Shown piece after piece: positions 1 through 10,407 of a stretch of DNA of 64,000 bases. The stretch's first letter is position 1. The number at the start of each line of letters is the position of its first letter. The notes under the pieces were generated by a model, which ran no database searches, was not told the DNA's origin, and was given only the letters and a program-made list of their open reading frames with translations. Position numbers and translations under genes: made by a program. Origin of the DNA: Coniella vitis (Eukaryota > Ascomycota > Sordariomycetes > Diaporthales > Schizoparmaceae); NCBI GenBank assembly GCA_011317545.1, contig WUJK01000002.1, positions 3,162,001 through 3,226,000 on the forward strand, in the 5' to 3' direction.

Positions 1-229
1 GTCGGCCCCCCCCCCCCCTCCAGAGGTCGGTCTGGATGATGCTACTAGTACATACATAGTAGTATGTGCAGAGACTTGCCCATTCAACGGCCAAAAGTAC
101 ACAGTAGGGGCAGTCTCGTATTCCCAGACATTGTGCGCACTTGGTCTAATGGAAACGCGGCATTGCGGGCTTCTCTCTACTATAATACATGGTATATCTG
201 AAGTGTTAGCGAGTGGCAGTGGTTGTCGC

Positions 230-294
230 CTGTCTGTCTGTCTGCCTGTCTGTCTGTCTGCCTGTCTGTCTGTCTGTCTGTCTGTCTGTCTGCC

Positions 295-343
<49 letters not shown>

Positions 344-344
344 G
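230..344. repeat. TGTC/TGCC tetranucleotide microsatellite
   Basis: About 115 bp of TGTC units interrupted by a few TGCC variants. It keeps reading frames open on both strands, giving Cys/Leu/Ser/Val-rich and Thr/Asp/Arg/Gln-rich periodic peptides, which are artefacts of the repeat. Confidence 0.95.
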
Positions 345-1166
345 AGTGAGTGGGTGCGTGGGTGGGTGCCCGTGGGCTCGTTTGGCCCGACAGTGTGTGG
401 AAAAGAGTTGTCCCAGTAGCCTCTGGTAATATACAGATATGGTCGACTGGTGGCTTTGAAGACTCTGTATTTTACCGGAACCTCGGCTCATCTGGGTGGA
501 TAGTCAGATTCCGAGAATGAACTAGGTTCCCTGGCTGGTCGGATGCTCAAAGTTCTCCAGAAAAAAAAGAAGAAAAAAAGAGAGGGATGCTCAGGGATCG
601 GGCCATGTTCAGCAAAGGCATAGAACCCCTAACATCTCACTTGCGGCCATTCAACATCATAGTAGTAGAGGTCCTCATGCATGCACTAATACCGTGCCTG
701 AGCTGGTCAACACTAGCCCAAAGCAAGATATCCTTCCAGTCATCATCACCCTCTCCTTCTCCTGAGCTTTTGCATAGTTGCCCATCCGCATCCAGCCTGG
801 AGTTCTCAGCCATTACTCTATGCAGCCAGCCAGCATGACAAACAGCACTCCAGCCACGCCAAGCCCACGGCGAGAGCGGACTCGGCGCAAGGATGATTGA
901 TGGAGCCCAGCGCTGCCGCGGCCGAGGCGGCGGTCGCCGCCGTCCACTGCCCGCCTGCTGGAGGCGATTTTTTCTTCTTCCTTTCCGTTCTTTCTTTCTT
1001 CCTGCGCTGTGCGGTCGAGTCGACAGCAGAGCAGGCGGAATAGGGGAAGAGGCGACGAGCATGCTAATGCTATCAGATAAAAACTCAAGGCAAACAGAGA
1101 TAGAAAGATAGCTAGACAACCCATCACTACAGCATGAGAAAGGCGCCAACGATTTTGCCCTTGTCG

Positions 1167-1174
1167 TATATAAG
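1167..1174 (+). promoter_or_regulatory. TATA-like element upstream of adenine deaminase
   Basis: TATATAAG lies about 405 bp upstream of the ATG at 1579, followed by a T/C-rich stretch. Placement is compatible with a core promoter and a long leader, but no transcription start can be seen. Confidence 0.35.
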
Positions 1175-1578
1175 TCATATCTGCGCTCGTTAACAGCTTT
1201 TTGTTCTCCGCCAAGATTGATTCTGTTTGTCACAATATTCCATTCTTTTTATTTTTATTTTTTACCTTTTATTTTTTGGCCCTTTTCGCCTTCCAGAAGA
1301 AGATATCTGGAGCAGTGTCCACGCAGGACAAGTATTCTTGCCGCAGTCGGACTAGGATATTCTTCTCACTTTCCCCCCCTCTTCTAGAAGCCACCGACAT
1401 TGAAGATTCCATCCATCTTGCTTGCAATTCGAGGAAGAAAACCTTATTCTTGCGCGTCTAGAGTCCTCTCATCTCAGTTGAACGACAGCCGTTGACGCTC
1501 AACACGAGAAACCCCGCCAACCTCGTTTTCAGCAGGCGCATCATTTTCCCCCCTTAAACACATACACACACAAAAACA

Positions 1579-2655
1579 ATGTGCCAGACCGCCATCCACG
1601 GCTTCCTCGCCGCCCTGCCAAAATGCGAGCACCACATGCACCTGGAGGGCTCACTGAGCCCCGAGCTCCTCTTTGAGCTGTCGGCGCGCAACAAGATTGC
1701 CCTGCCGTCGCCCGAGACCGAGGACCCCGCCTTCGCCTCGCCCGCGGCCCTCTACGAGCGCTACCGCAACTTCACCTCGCTCGACGACTTCCTGCACTAC
1801 TACTACATCGGCTTCACCGTGCTGCTGCACGAGTCCGACTTTGCCGCCCTCGCCTACGCCTACCTGGCGCGCGCCGCCGCCGAGGGCGTCCGCCACGCCG
1901 AGGTCTTCTTCGACCCCCAGGTGCACCTCGCGCGCGGCATCGCCTACGCGACCGTCGTCGACGGCTTCACGGCCGCGCGCCGCCGCGCCGAGGCCGAGCT
2001 CGGCATCACGAGCCTGCTGGTCCCCTGCCTGCTGCGCCACCTGCCCGTGCCGGACTCGCTCGCGTGCTTTGCCACGATGCGCGACGCGGGCCACTTCCGC
2101 GACGGCACGCTCGCCGGCCTGGGCCTCTGCTCGACCGAAAAGGACCGGCCCCCGCACCTGTGGGCCGACGTCTACGGCCTGGCGGCGCGCGAGGGCGTGC
2201 GGCTGACGGCGCACGCCGGCGAGGAGGGCCCCGCCGCGTACATCACCGAGGCGCTCGACCGGCTGGCCGTGACGCGCATCGACCACGGCGTCAACGCGCG
2301 CCTCGACGAGGCCGTCATGCAGCGGCTCGCGCGCCAGCGCACCATGCTCAGCGTGTGCCCGCTGTCCAACGTGGTGCTGCGCGTCGTCACCACCGTCGCC
2401 GAGGTGCCCATCCGCACGTTCCTGGACCGCGGCGTGCCGTTTAGCATCAACAGCGACGACCCGGCCTACTTTGGGGGCTACATCCTCGACAACTACTGCG
2501 CCGTGCAGGATGCCTTTGGCTTGTCGGTGGCCGAGTGGCGCACCATTGCGCGCAATGCCGTCGAGGGCAGCTGGTGCAGTGAGGAGCGCAAGGAGGTGCT
2601 CTACGCTGAGATCGACAAGGTCATTGCCGAGTGGGAGCCAAAGATTGCCGCGTAG
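1579..2655 (+). CDS. aah1: Adenine deaminase (Aah1-type)
   Basis: A single uninterrupted exon of 358 aa, close to the usual length of fungal adenine deaminases. These zinc enzymes of the adenosine/AMP deaminase superfamily convert adenine to hypoxanthine in purine salvage and catabolism. Metal and catalytic residues are all visible: the N-terminal HMH at H19/H21, HAGEEG with the zinc ligand H212 and catalytic E215, DHG with H236, and SINSDDP with D293/D294. The ATG has an A-rich context (CAAAAACAATG). Short fungal members with the YFGGYI motif after the DD pair are usually adenine rather than adenosine deaminases, and I follow that; substrate choice is inference. Codon use is strongly C/G-ending. 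An (AG)n run starts within a few bases of the stop codon. The long antisense frame is a shadow of this codon bias. Confidence 0.9.
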   Translation: MCQTAIHGFLAALPKCEHHMHLEGSLSPELLFELSARNKIALPSPETEDPAFASPAALYERYRNFTSLDDFLHYYYIGFTVLLHESDFAALAYAYLARAAAEGVRHAEVFFDPQVHLARGIAYATVVDGFTAARRRAEAELGITSLLVPCLLRHLPVPDSLACFATMRDAGHFRDGTLAGLGLCSTEKDRPPHLWADVYGLAAREGVRLTAHAGEEGPAAYITEALDRLAVTRIDHGVNARLDEAVMQRLARQRTMLSVCPLSNVVLRVVTTVAEVPIRTFLDRGVPFSINSDDPAYFGGYILDNYCAVQDAFGLSVAEWRTIARNAVEGSWCSEERKEVLYAEIDKVIAEWEPKIAA

Positions 2656-3061
2656 AGGAAAGAGAGAGAGAGAGAGAGAGAGAGAGCTGAGCAAAAGAGC
2701 GGTGCAAAGTCCACACGAGAGGGGAAAGAATTTGTGATGATTGTAATGACCAACCATGAGCAGAAAGCTCGTTTCAACACATTGAGTTATGAATCCAGCA
2801 GTCTAGATGCCTTAGAAAAAAGATTCAAGAGGAAATCATGGCTCACAGCCGTTCCATTTACCCCCAACGCCAAACAAGTGCATAAAAGACTGCAAGAGGC
2901 TCAGTGATAGCGAGTGAAAAAGTCAACTAGCAGAACAGAAACCAAATAAAATATCCACGATAATAAAATAAAGGGAGAAAAAAAACAGGGGAGCAAACGA
3001 GAAGCACCGTTACAGAAACAACAAACAGCAGCAGTGGCTGACGGTTCCAACACCCAGAAGA
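2656..3061. other. Convergent 3' intergenic region
   Basis: About 400 bp between the stops of adenine deaminase (+) and the MCH1-like transporter (-). It is A-rich with several poly-A runs, and holds no coding signal. Confidence 0.6.
2661..2686. repeat. (AG)n microsatellite in the aah1 3' region
   Basis: An uninterrupted AG dinucleotide run beginning six bases after the adenine deaminase stop codon, so probably part of its 3' UTR. Confidence 0.9.
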
Positions 3062-4837
3062 TCAAATCACGATGCCTCGCTTGGTCCATCCTCCCTTACC
3101 CTTCCACGCCCACAGAATCAGTACACACGCAAACCATACACTACCCGCCATGCCCCAGTATGCTGCCGAATAGCACTGCGACCCATAGCAAAAGAGCTCG
3201 CTCTCGCTGTCTCCCGCACCGGCTCGATTCGCGCTCTTGGCTGCTCCAGCCTGGTACACGGCGGAATAGACAGCACCCCAAAGTGCATTGCCTATGGCTG
3301 GAAAGGTGGCTATGATGCCCCAGTTGGTGCCAAAGTTCTCAACGCCCCAGATCATGGTCACGATGATGGGCGCAAGTGAGAACAGGGCGCCATAGCCGCC
3401 GCCAATGGTGGACGAGACGATCCAGAAGCGCTCGCCGTGGTTCTGCACCGCGCCAGAGGCCAGCACGGCCATGCCAAGCGACAGGAGCAGCGCAAAGCAA
3501 ATGAGAAAAGTGACGCGAGACACGGAGAAGCGTATGCGCTGGAGCATTGTCTGAGGCGCTTTGGGAGAAGGGAACTGGAAGTGCTGTGTGGCTGGACGCG
3601 GGGCCAGCAGGTCGGTCAAGGCGCCCACAATCAGGCGAGCAGCAGTGCTAGTTGCGCAAATGATGGAGACGTGCGTTGCAGCCGAAACCTGTGGCGACAG
3701 CTGGCTCTCTGCGGGAGGGTAGAGCGTCTTGAGAACGGTGCCCATGTTGTTGATGAAGGCCTCGGCAGGGCCAATCACGAGGAAGAAGCCAGCGGCAAAG
3801 AGCCAGGTGGTATGGTCGGCAAGGAAGCGCCGCGTCTCTGCATTGAGAACCCAGTTCTTCTTGAAGTTGGCAGCTTCCTCCTCGTCGGCCTCGTCGTCGT
3901 CGTAGTGCTTGGGTGGGTCTAGCAGCCGGCTTGCTTCTGCGTCTTCGTGAATGGGTTCTGGTTCGATCTGTTCCAGCGTGCCGTAGCTGCTTTGTTGGCG
4001 CGTATTGGACGCGAACAGGGCGCTTCCATCAAGCAAGCCGCTCCGCTCCAGCTCTTCGACAGCCTCGTCAATGAGTTCCTGCTCGTCAATGACCTTCATC
4101 GTGAAGAAACCTAGGGCGCTCACAACGAAGAGCAGGACGGCCAGGAAGACGAAGAAAAGGAAACAGTCCACATCGCCTCGAGAGCCGTCCGGCAGGCGCT
4201 CGTACAGCAGCCTGCTGCCCACCTGGCTCTCCCATAGTCCGCTCAGGCCAATCGCTGTGATGGGCGCAGCCAGCGCAAGCCCTCGGTATTTGCCCTTGCC
4301 AAAGTTCTTGGCACATGTGGCAATGGAAGAGATGTAGATGGCGCAGGACCCGACGCCAATCAATACAAAAGCCACCACCATGAGCGCATACGAGCCACGA
4401 CTCGGACTAGGAGTCGCTGACTGAACACCGTACTGGTATACGCCTGCAGCCAGCCCGTACCCAGCGCCAAAGAGGATGGCAGCAGCGCCCGAAAGGCGGG
4501 CAGGGCCGTAGCGATCGCAGATGTAGCCAAAGATGGGCACTGGCAGGTAGAGGGCGAAGCTGGCCACAGTCGAGACGCCATTGACTTGGTACTGCGAGTA
4601 GTGCAGACGCTCTTGGAACAGATGGCCGTAGAGGGAGAAGGCAGTAATGGAGCCGCCACACAAGGCGGCGAGCACAGCAGCAAGGAAGGAGATGTTGCGC
4701 GTGGTGATGAGCAGAGCGTGTCGGCGGCGACGGTGCGAAGGCGAGGGCGACTCGGAGCGGAAGGACGAGGCCAGGCTGCTGTGGACGGACGAGGCGTCGT
4801 CCTCGCTGCCGCCGCGGCTCTGTGCGGCCCCGACCAT
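3062..4837 (-). CDS. MCH1: MFS transporter, MCH1-like
   Basis: A 591-aa single-exon protein when started at the ATG at 4837, which has A at -3. The open frame extends upstream to 4972, but those extra 45 residues look like translated leader. It resembles fungal Mch1, a monocarboxylate-transporter homologue of the major facilitator superfamily. Features are an N-terminal Ser/Arg-rich cytosolic tail, a first membrane segment with GGSITAFSLYG, the D-R-Y-G motif after helix 2 (ICDRYG), about 12 hydrophobic segments, and a long acidic central loop (DDDEADEEEA) between helices 6 and 7. Family members sit in vacuolar or plasma membranes; the substrate is not established, and yeast Mch proteins do not carry monocarboxylates. 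It is divergently arranged with the F-box gene across 1.2 kb containing GATA motifs. Confidence 0.85.
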   Translation of the reverse strand: MVGAAQSRGGSEDDASSVHSSLASSFRSESPSPSHRRRRHALLITTRNISFLAAVLAALCGGSITAFSLYGHLFQERLHYSQYQVNGVSTVASFALYLPVPIFGYICDRYGPARLSGAAAILFGAGYGLAAGVYQYGVQSATPSPSRGSYALMVVAFVLIGVGSCAIYISSIATCAKNFGKGKYRGLALAAPITAIGLSGLWESQVGSRLLYERLPDGSRGDVDCFLFFVFLAVLLFVVSALGFFTMKVIDEQELIDEAVEELERSGLLDGSALFASNTRQQSSYGTLEQIEPEPIHEDAEASRLLDPPKHYDDDEADEEEAANFKKNWVLNAETRRFLADHTTWLFAAGFFLVIGPAEAFINNMGTVLKTLYPPAESQLSPQVSAATHVSIICATSTAARLIVGALTDLLAPRPATQHFQFPSPKAPQTMLQRIRFSVSRVTFLICFALLLSLGMAVLASGAVQNHGERFWIVSSTIGGGYGALFSLAPIIVTMIWGVENFGTNWGIIATFPAIGNALWGAVYSAVYQAGAAKSANRAGAGDSESELFCYGSQCYSAAYWGMAGSVWFACVLILWAWKGKGGWTKRGIVI

Positions 4838-6027
4838 GATCGGGACAGCCTGAGAAAGGCGAGGGGGACACGATAAGAACGGTGAAAAGGACCAAGAGGC
4901 CGCAAGGACCGTGTCAGGTGAGCGATGAAAGGAGGATGAAAGGAGAGAATGGAAGAGGATCACAACATGCAAAGGAGGAGGGAGCGAGAGTCCCGTTGGA
5001 GGAGCGATACTAATGCGTCACGGGCCGCTGTCATCCTGATCATGCGCCGGGCCGCGGCTGGACCGATAAGATAAGCGGTATCGATAAGAGATGTGGAAGC
5101 AGGGATGTGCCCAGTAGACGGTGTTTAGTAAGTAAGTACCTAGGTACTGCTATATGTGTCGTCCAAGCAAAAGATGGGATGCGAGAAGTGCTTAGTCACC
5201 CGTCTGAAAGGGGACAAAAGAGAGGCCGAAGAGAGAGAGTCGTTCTGTCGTTCTGTCTGCTACATGAATACAAGACAGCTATTGTTTCTTGTTTGAACGC
5301 CAGCAGAACCCATTGTTTTGCTGCCATAAAGCTCATTGTTCTGCTGATATAATGGACAGGGCCAGGGTCAAAGCTATTGTCACATATTCACATGTTAGAC
5401 GCACGTCCGAGTCTCCAACGCGTCGACCCGTACGTGCACGCAGGTACGAGAGGCAGAGCCTTGGAAATATCAAAGCTCCATATCAAGTCAAGAGCAAGAG
5501 CTCCGTCTGAAGCCCAAGGAAAGGAAGAGAAGGAGGTGGAAAGAATACCTTTCATATGCTAGGCAAGTTCCCTCCCTTCGTGGCCAGATCCCCTGCCCGG
5601 CCGCATCTCTTATCTCTTGCTCCCGTGCTGAATGCGATTCCTGCTGAACGCAGGAAACACGAACAGAAGATGTATTGATCCAGTCTGGCTAAAAGCTAAC
5701 GTAGGGCGCAAACGGCCGCTGGACTCTGCAAGCAGTGAACAGTAAACAGTAAGTAAACAAATAACAGTGCACGGGCCACGCACGGGCGACGGACCGACGC
5801 CGTTTCTCTATAAAGTACTATAATGCTCTTGCTATTTGGACAATTCCAGCAGATCCAACGCCCTTCTTCACAGCTTTTCGCCTGAAGAATTTCCTGCTCA
5901 TACTTGGCACACGGCCCAATTTGGTGCGTCGAAAGCACAAGAATCCACCCCTGTGGTCTGGTCCTGGAAGACTGGCTGCGGAACCCTCATCCTGTGACTG
6001 TTGGGTCGAACGTGGACGTTGAGCAAG
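4838..6027. other. Divergent promoter region, MCH1-like / F-box
   Basis: 1.2 kb between two divergent starts with no supportable gene. It contains a cluster of GATA motifs at 5065-5088 and a further CTTATC at 5609-5614. Short frames within it have no protein character. Confidence 0.55.
5065..5088 (+). promoter_or_regulatory. Triple GATA motif cluster
   Basis: GATAAG occurs at 5065, 5070 (overlapping) and 5083, i.e. three HGATAR sites in 24 bp, about 230 bp upstream of the MCH1-like ATG. Fungal GATA factors (AreA/Nit2 for nitrogen, White Collar for light) bind such clusters. Actual binding is inference. Confidence 0.45.
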
Positions 6028-8048
6028 ATGACAGAGACAGAAGGATGGCAGAAAATGCCCGAGGTCAGGCTGCTCACCATCGAGGCAGCAGACTCGGTCA
6101 CGCATGAGTTCGAGCGCTTGCCGCCCGACTCGCGCCGAGCAGTGCTCAGAGACCTTGCTGCGCGCCTGACTGACGACGAGCTCGCTCTCGTGGACGAGCT
6201 GACAGCGCAGCGGCGGCAGAAACAGTTCGATATACTGGGTGCCTTGCCTTCAGAGGTACAATTGGATATTGTCGAGCACCTGTCGATCCGAGACTTTGGC
6301 CCATGCGCCAGAGTCTGCCAGCGTTGGCGTCGTTTGTTCCTGTCCTCTCACAACCGTCTCGAGCATATGGTGACAGCAGTGTTTCCCCTGCATCGCGATG
6401 TGGCTGCCCGATCGCTACAAGATGCCCGTTCCTTGCTCCAATTCGTCCAGGACCGTGTTCGAAGAGAGGCAGGAATCTTCCGATCCCGCCTGACTACGAT
6501 AGCGCCCATGGAGGTCCACGGACGGGTGCCGACGATGCCCCTGCGGCTTCAGTGCCTTCGCAATCCCAGCGACGCTATCTACGAAGATGTGCCATGTAGC
6601 GCAGTGTCAAGCATACAGAATTGGCAACCCAGCTATTCGCGCGTCTACTACTCGGATGGCTACCTGGCCTGCTACTTGCCGTGCTCGATGCAGCCGGTCC
6701 TCGTGCAGAATCTGCGCACAATGGAAACCAAGGCTTACCCTCTCCCACGCGAGCACCTCATCCGGGGGTCTCCTCTGTCCCTCATGGCTGTGGGCAACCA
6801 ACTTGTTGTTGGGTCGTTAGGTCGGACACTGTAAGACGAGACCATGTTGCCCCTCCCCCCCAGACGGCCTCGGTTTCTCTGAAATGTATCTAACCGGTCA
6901 CAATTTGCAGCATTGCATGGGATATCGCCACCGGTGCCACAGCTCAGATCAATCTGCCCAGTATGGTACATGACTGCGTCACAAGGGATGATCTTGTCTT
7001 GATTGAGAGCACTGATTACACACTCTATGCCTGGGAGTCTCTGACGCGTCTGGTCGAAATTGATACATCATGTCTAGAAGATGAAGAGCTGAACGGATCT
7101 TGGCCGCCCCCCAGCATGCTCAATCGTTGCCGGGACCGATATCACGCCGTGCCAGTGATTCTGCACCCGTCGGATCGCGATCGCTTCTTCGTATTTTGTC
7201 GGAAACTTGATCTCCAGTCCTTGGTTGTGCACGAGTTCCAACGGAAAAGATCTGGCTGCTATGCGCTGTCACAGACTCATGAGTATGCCATTCCATACCA
7301 CGAAGCGAGCGAAGAGATCACAAGCTATAACAACAGAGCGGACAGCCGTGGTACGTTTGAGCTATGGAGGTTCGAGTCGCTCCATCAAGGCTTCATCAGC
7401 TCGAATTATGAAAGATATATCGCCTTTCAGTCCATCATGTTCAACACCTTGACTTGTACATTCTCTGTCTACGACTATTCTGCGCCGCAACACCCTCACC
7501 AGGGCCGTCGCGCAGACGCTAACCCGAGAGCGTGCGTCGCGTGTCTCTGGGAGGACCAGGTCTTGTATTGTTATCGCGTCTTGCGACGCGGATACCGTGA
7601 TTCTTGGTCCGCCTTTCTGTTCGCAGGAGATCGGGCGATGCTTCCTTCCACATCCAGCCCGGCCTGGAAGCAGGCGCTGGGGGCGTGCTTTTGGGAAGAG
7701 ATGCACCCGATGCTGGCGCGGCCTGCCCGTAGAGACAGGACGGATCTACAAGACATTGGCCGGGCGCACAATCTCCGGGACGCTTTCTACTCCGAGTATG
7801 GATTTCGATGGGTCAGCAGCTTCCCAACAGACCCTCTTGGCTTTCCAGACGAGCCTGTGGATGTCGGAAAGGCTCGATTGGGCCGCGCAAACAAGACCAT
7901 TCACAATGACTACGACGGAAGCGCACCCGAAGTCGAAAGAATATGGGCTGACGAAGACTTTGTGGTGGTTGCAACGGGTGACACCTTTACGGTCTTTTGT
8001 GCTGATCCGGATCGCAAGTGGGCGAACGCGGTGGCAGCCAGAGAGTAA
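6028..8048 (+). CDS. F-box protein with propeller-like C-terminal region
   Basis: Two exons: 6028-6830 and 6911-8048. The 80-nt intron begins GTAAGA and ends TTTGCAG. The splice restores the frame through a split Leu codon and gives 646 aa. Residues 66-108 form an F-box (LPSEVQLDIVEHL, then CARVCQRWRRLF), which in SCF ubiquitin ligases binds Skp1 while the rest of the protein selects a substrate. After it come repeated beta-strand-like units such as IAWDIATG and YTLYAWES, suggesting a degenerate WD/propeller fold; no canonical WD40 repeat is countable. The N-terminal 60 residues are helical and charged. The start is the first ATG in good context (AAGATG); a longer frame would need TTG. It converges with the transporter gene at 8323. 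The substrate is unknown. Confidence 0.85.
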
Positions 8049-8322
8049 CACAGGAGACTTGGACAGCTCTTGATTCGACGTGCATGTTTGTCAAGGTATT
8101 TACTTCTTGATCTTTACGCAACACAGACCGATGCTAGTATATGGGTATGATCAGGAAAAGGGAACAGAAACTGATCAGAAGACCAGCACTTTATGTTATA
8201 ATATTAATAGTCAATCCAACACTTCACCATCACAACGCCTCTTTTTTGATACCATCACACATGGCCCGGTCCAGTGAGCCCTCGATTTGTACAACCTCCC
8301 CTTGCCCTTTCTCCTCACACGA

Positions 8323-10407
8323 TCACATACTGTACAGGAACTGTTGCAAGCAGAGTCAATATCCAGATCCCGTTCGAATCCAACAAGAAAACAGCCAAAC
8401 AAAGATACAAGGACACACAAACTCACATAGGGATTCTGAAAGTCTGTCGCATCCTGCTCACCGAGCTCCTGCGCGCGCTTCACCCTCTCCTTCTCCGAGA
8501 TACCCTCCTGCTCACATCTCCTCTGCCTGCGTCGGTTCCGAAAGACATAGACCAGCCTCCACGCGACAAAGAGGCAGAAGTCGAGCGCAAAGCAAATCGC
8601 ACAGGCCACCGTCCCGGGCACGTAGCGCGGCGCGTCGGCCGCCTTGAAGATCTGCGACCCCGTCATGTTGCCGACGCAGTAGCCGACAAAGGTAAAGGAC
8701 GACGTGAGCGTGCGCTTGGTGCGGCCCGCCGTGTTGGAGGGGATCAGCGTCCAGGCGAGGAAGAGCGGGATGACGAGCGGCACCGTCATGAAGTAGCCGC
8801 CCCATTTCGTCCACTTGTCCTGCGGGTCGTCGGGCAGCAGCGACATGACGAGGAAGCCGACGAAGCAGGGGACGGTGGACAAGATCATAAAGTACAGCCG
8901 CACGTTCTTGACGCGGGCCGTGACGTTGCCAACGAGGGTGAAGTACAGCACCGAGAAGACGCTCATGGGGATGTTGTAGAGGATCACCTGGAGGTTGGTG
9001 AAGCCGAACGAAGTGTCCATGATGGCGCCAAACGTGGCCAGGCCGCCGTTGGGGACGGAAATGAGGAAGGAGTTGATGCCTGCGAACCAGAACTGCGGGT
9101 ATTCGGGAAACAAATTAGCCAGGTTTGTGCCCTTTTTTGGGCTGTTGCTGAGGAAGAGACGTACGCAAGGATCCATCAGACACTCCCACGCTTGCTCCCA
9201 CCGCCACCGCTTCACACCCGTCCGGTCGTGGCCGGTGTTGTTCGCCAGAATGCGCACACTGGCCATGTGCCGCTCCTCGGCCGACAGCCAGCGCACCTCG
9301 GACGGCGTGCCCAGCAAGAACAAGCACAAACTCCCCACGATGATGGTCAGCGAGCCCAGGAAATACGACATGTAGCGCCACGACTCGAAGCTGGCTCCGC
9401 GCGCTTCCTGCACCGACCCGATGCCGTACAGCACGAGGCTCGAAACGATGCCGAACCCCGCGTTCGCGCTCTGGAAGAAGAGCGTGCGCGAGGCGTGCTC
9501 GCGCGTCGTGTACCACGAGCCCACGACGAGGAGGAAGCCGGGGCTGATGCAGCATTCAAAGAGGCCTTGGAGGACGCGCAGGGCGATGAGCTGGGTGAAG
9601 TTCTGGGCGAAGCCGATGCAGAGGACGACGACGCCCCAGCAGAGCATGTAGCAGGACAGAGTGCGGCCCATGCGGTAGCGCTGCAGGATGAGGTTGGAGG
9701 GGAACTCGAAGCACATGTAGGCGAGGTAGAAGCCGGTGGTGAGCCATGCGTCTGCGGAGGGGCAAAACCCTCGAATCAGCCCTTGCTGTCCACTTCTTTT
9801 GCGACTATGCAGACAGTGAGTGGCAGTCGGATTGCGACTCTCTGTCAGGGACTTTGCGGGTTGAACTCACATTGATTCCCCACAAGGTGCGTGTCGTCTC
9901 TCATTCCGAAGGTGGCTTGAGTGCCGAGGGAGGTCCTGTCTCTCTCTGTCAGTGGTTGAACTTCTCTCTGTCGTTGGACTGATGAGCTTACTTGTCGCTT
10001 TGTTGCTATTTCGTCTTGGATGTTAGTTTTCCTCGGCCTTGAACGATGGTTGATGAGAATGACGAGCAACGTACGATTCCGTAGCACAACCACATGAGTG
10101 GAAGCAAGTAGCGATCCACCTTCTTCTTCAACTGTTTATATTGTTCTTTGGTATATTGGCCTGTGGAAGGAAGACGGGTTCACGTCGCATGTTTAGCTTC
10201 AGGCACACGACTCCAGACCACCAACAATACAAACACGCCAAAAACAAAGTACTTACCATGGTCTGCTATCACAGAGTTGGCATCCGAGCTATCCTCGGTG
10301 CCAATCTTTTCCACCGTTATCTCCTTGAGGGCGTCGTCCTTGTAGTCGCTGGCATTGCTGATGGTGTTCGCCTCTGTAGGGACGACCGCCACCTCAGAGG
10401 CCGCCAT
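8323..10407 (-). CDS. MFS transporter of the allantoate permease (Dal5) family, seven exons
   Basis: Exons in transcript order are 10407-10257, 10160-10075, 10005-9992, 9935-9871, 9751-9165, 9092-8427 and 8340-8323. All junctions are GT-AG and keep frame, giving 528 aa. The family (anion:cation symporter branch of the MFS) imports organic anions such as allantoate, ureidosuccinate, nicotinate or pantothenate. Diagnostic pieces are YLLPLMWLCYG, SDKTSLG, THLVGNQYAWL, the FEFPSN motif, LRVLQGLFECCISPG, and the C-terminal EQDATDFQNPYF typical of the family end. Exon 3 is only 14 nt (a microexon encoding part of QQSDK) and the last exon is 18 nt. The 72-nt intron at 9093-9164 is stop-free and in frame, so a naive ORF reads through it. 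It converges with the F-box gene. The exact substrate is unknown. Confidence 0.85.

Larger units (their letters stand above)
1..1578. other. Intergenic region and promoter upstream of adenine deaminase
   Basis: No supportable gene. It begins with a poly-C tract (about 7-18) and holds the TGTC microsatellite. A TATA-like TATATAAG lies at 1167-1174, about 400 bp before the downstream ATG. The last 350 bp are pyrimidine-rich and then C/A-rich, as in fungal 5' leaders. The frames at 637-1233 (-) and 813-1214 (-) lack recognisable protein character. Confidence 0.6.

Noticed and set aside
1651..2757. 368-aa frame antisense to adenine deaminase
   Set aside because: Its His/Arg/Val/Gly-rich composition is what C-ending codons on the other strand produce; the plus-strand protein has all catalytic motifs.
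7365..8380. GGTTCGAGTC and GTTCGAATCC considered as tRNA B-boxes
   Set aside because: They lie in the F-box coding exon and a transporter intron, with no matching A-box, acceptor stem or anticodon arm. I found no convincing tRNA anywhere in the window.
8274..9875. 533-aa plus-strand frame opposite the allantoate-family transporter
   Set aside because: It is a shadow of the GC-biased transporter exons. It crosses several introns and has no motif, whereas the minus strand gives a full MFS protein.
5611..10407. Considered a CRISPR array or bacterial-type operon
   Set aside because: The tandem repeats in the window are microsatellites or minisatellites without spacers, and the genes have spliceosomal introns, so prokaryotic systems do not apply.
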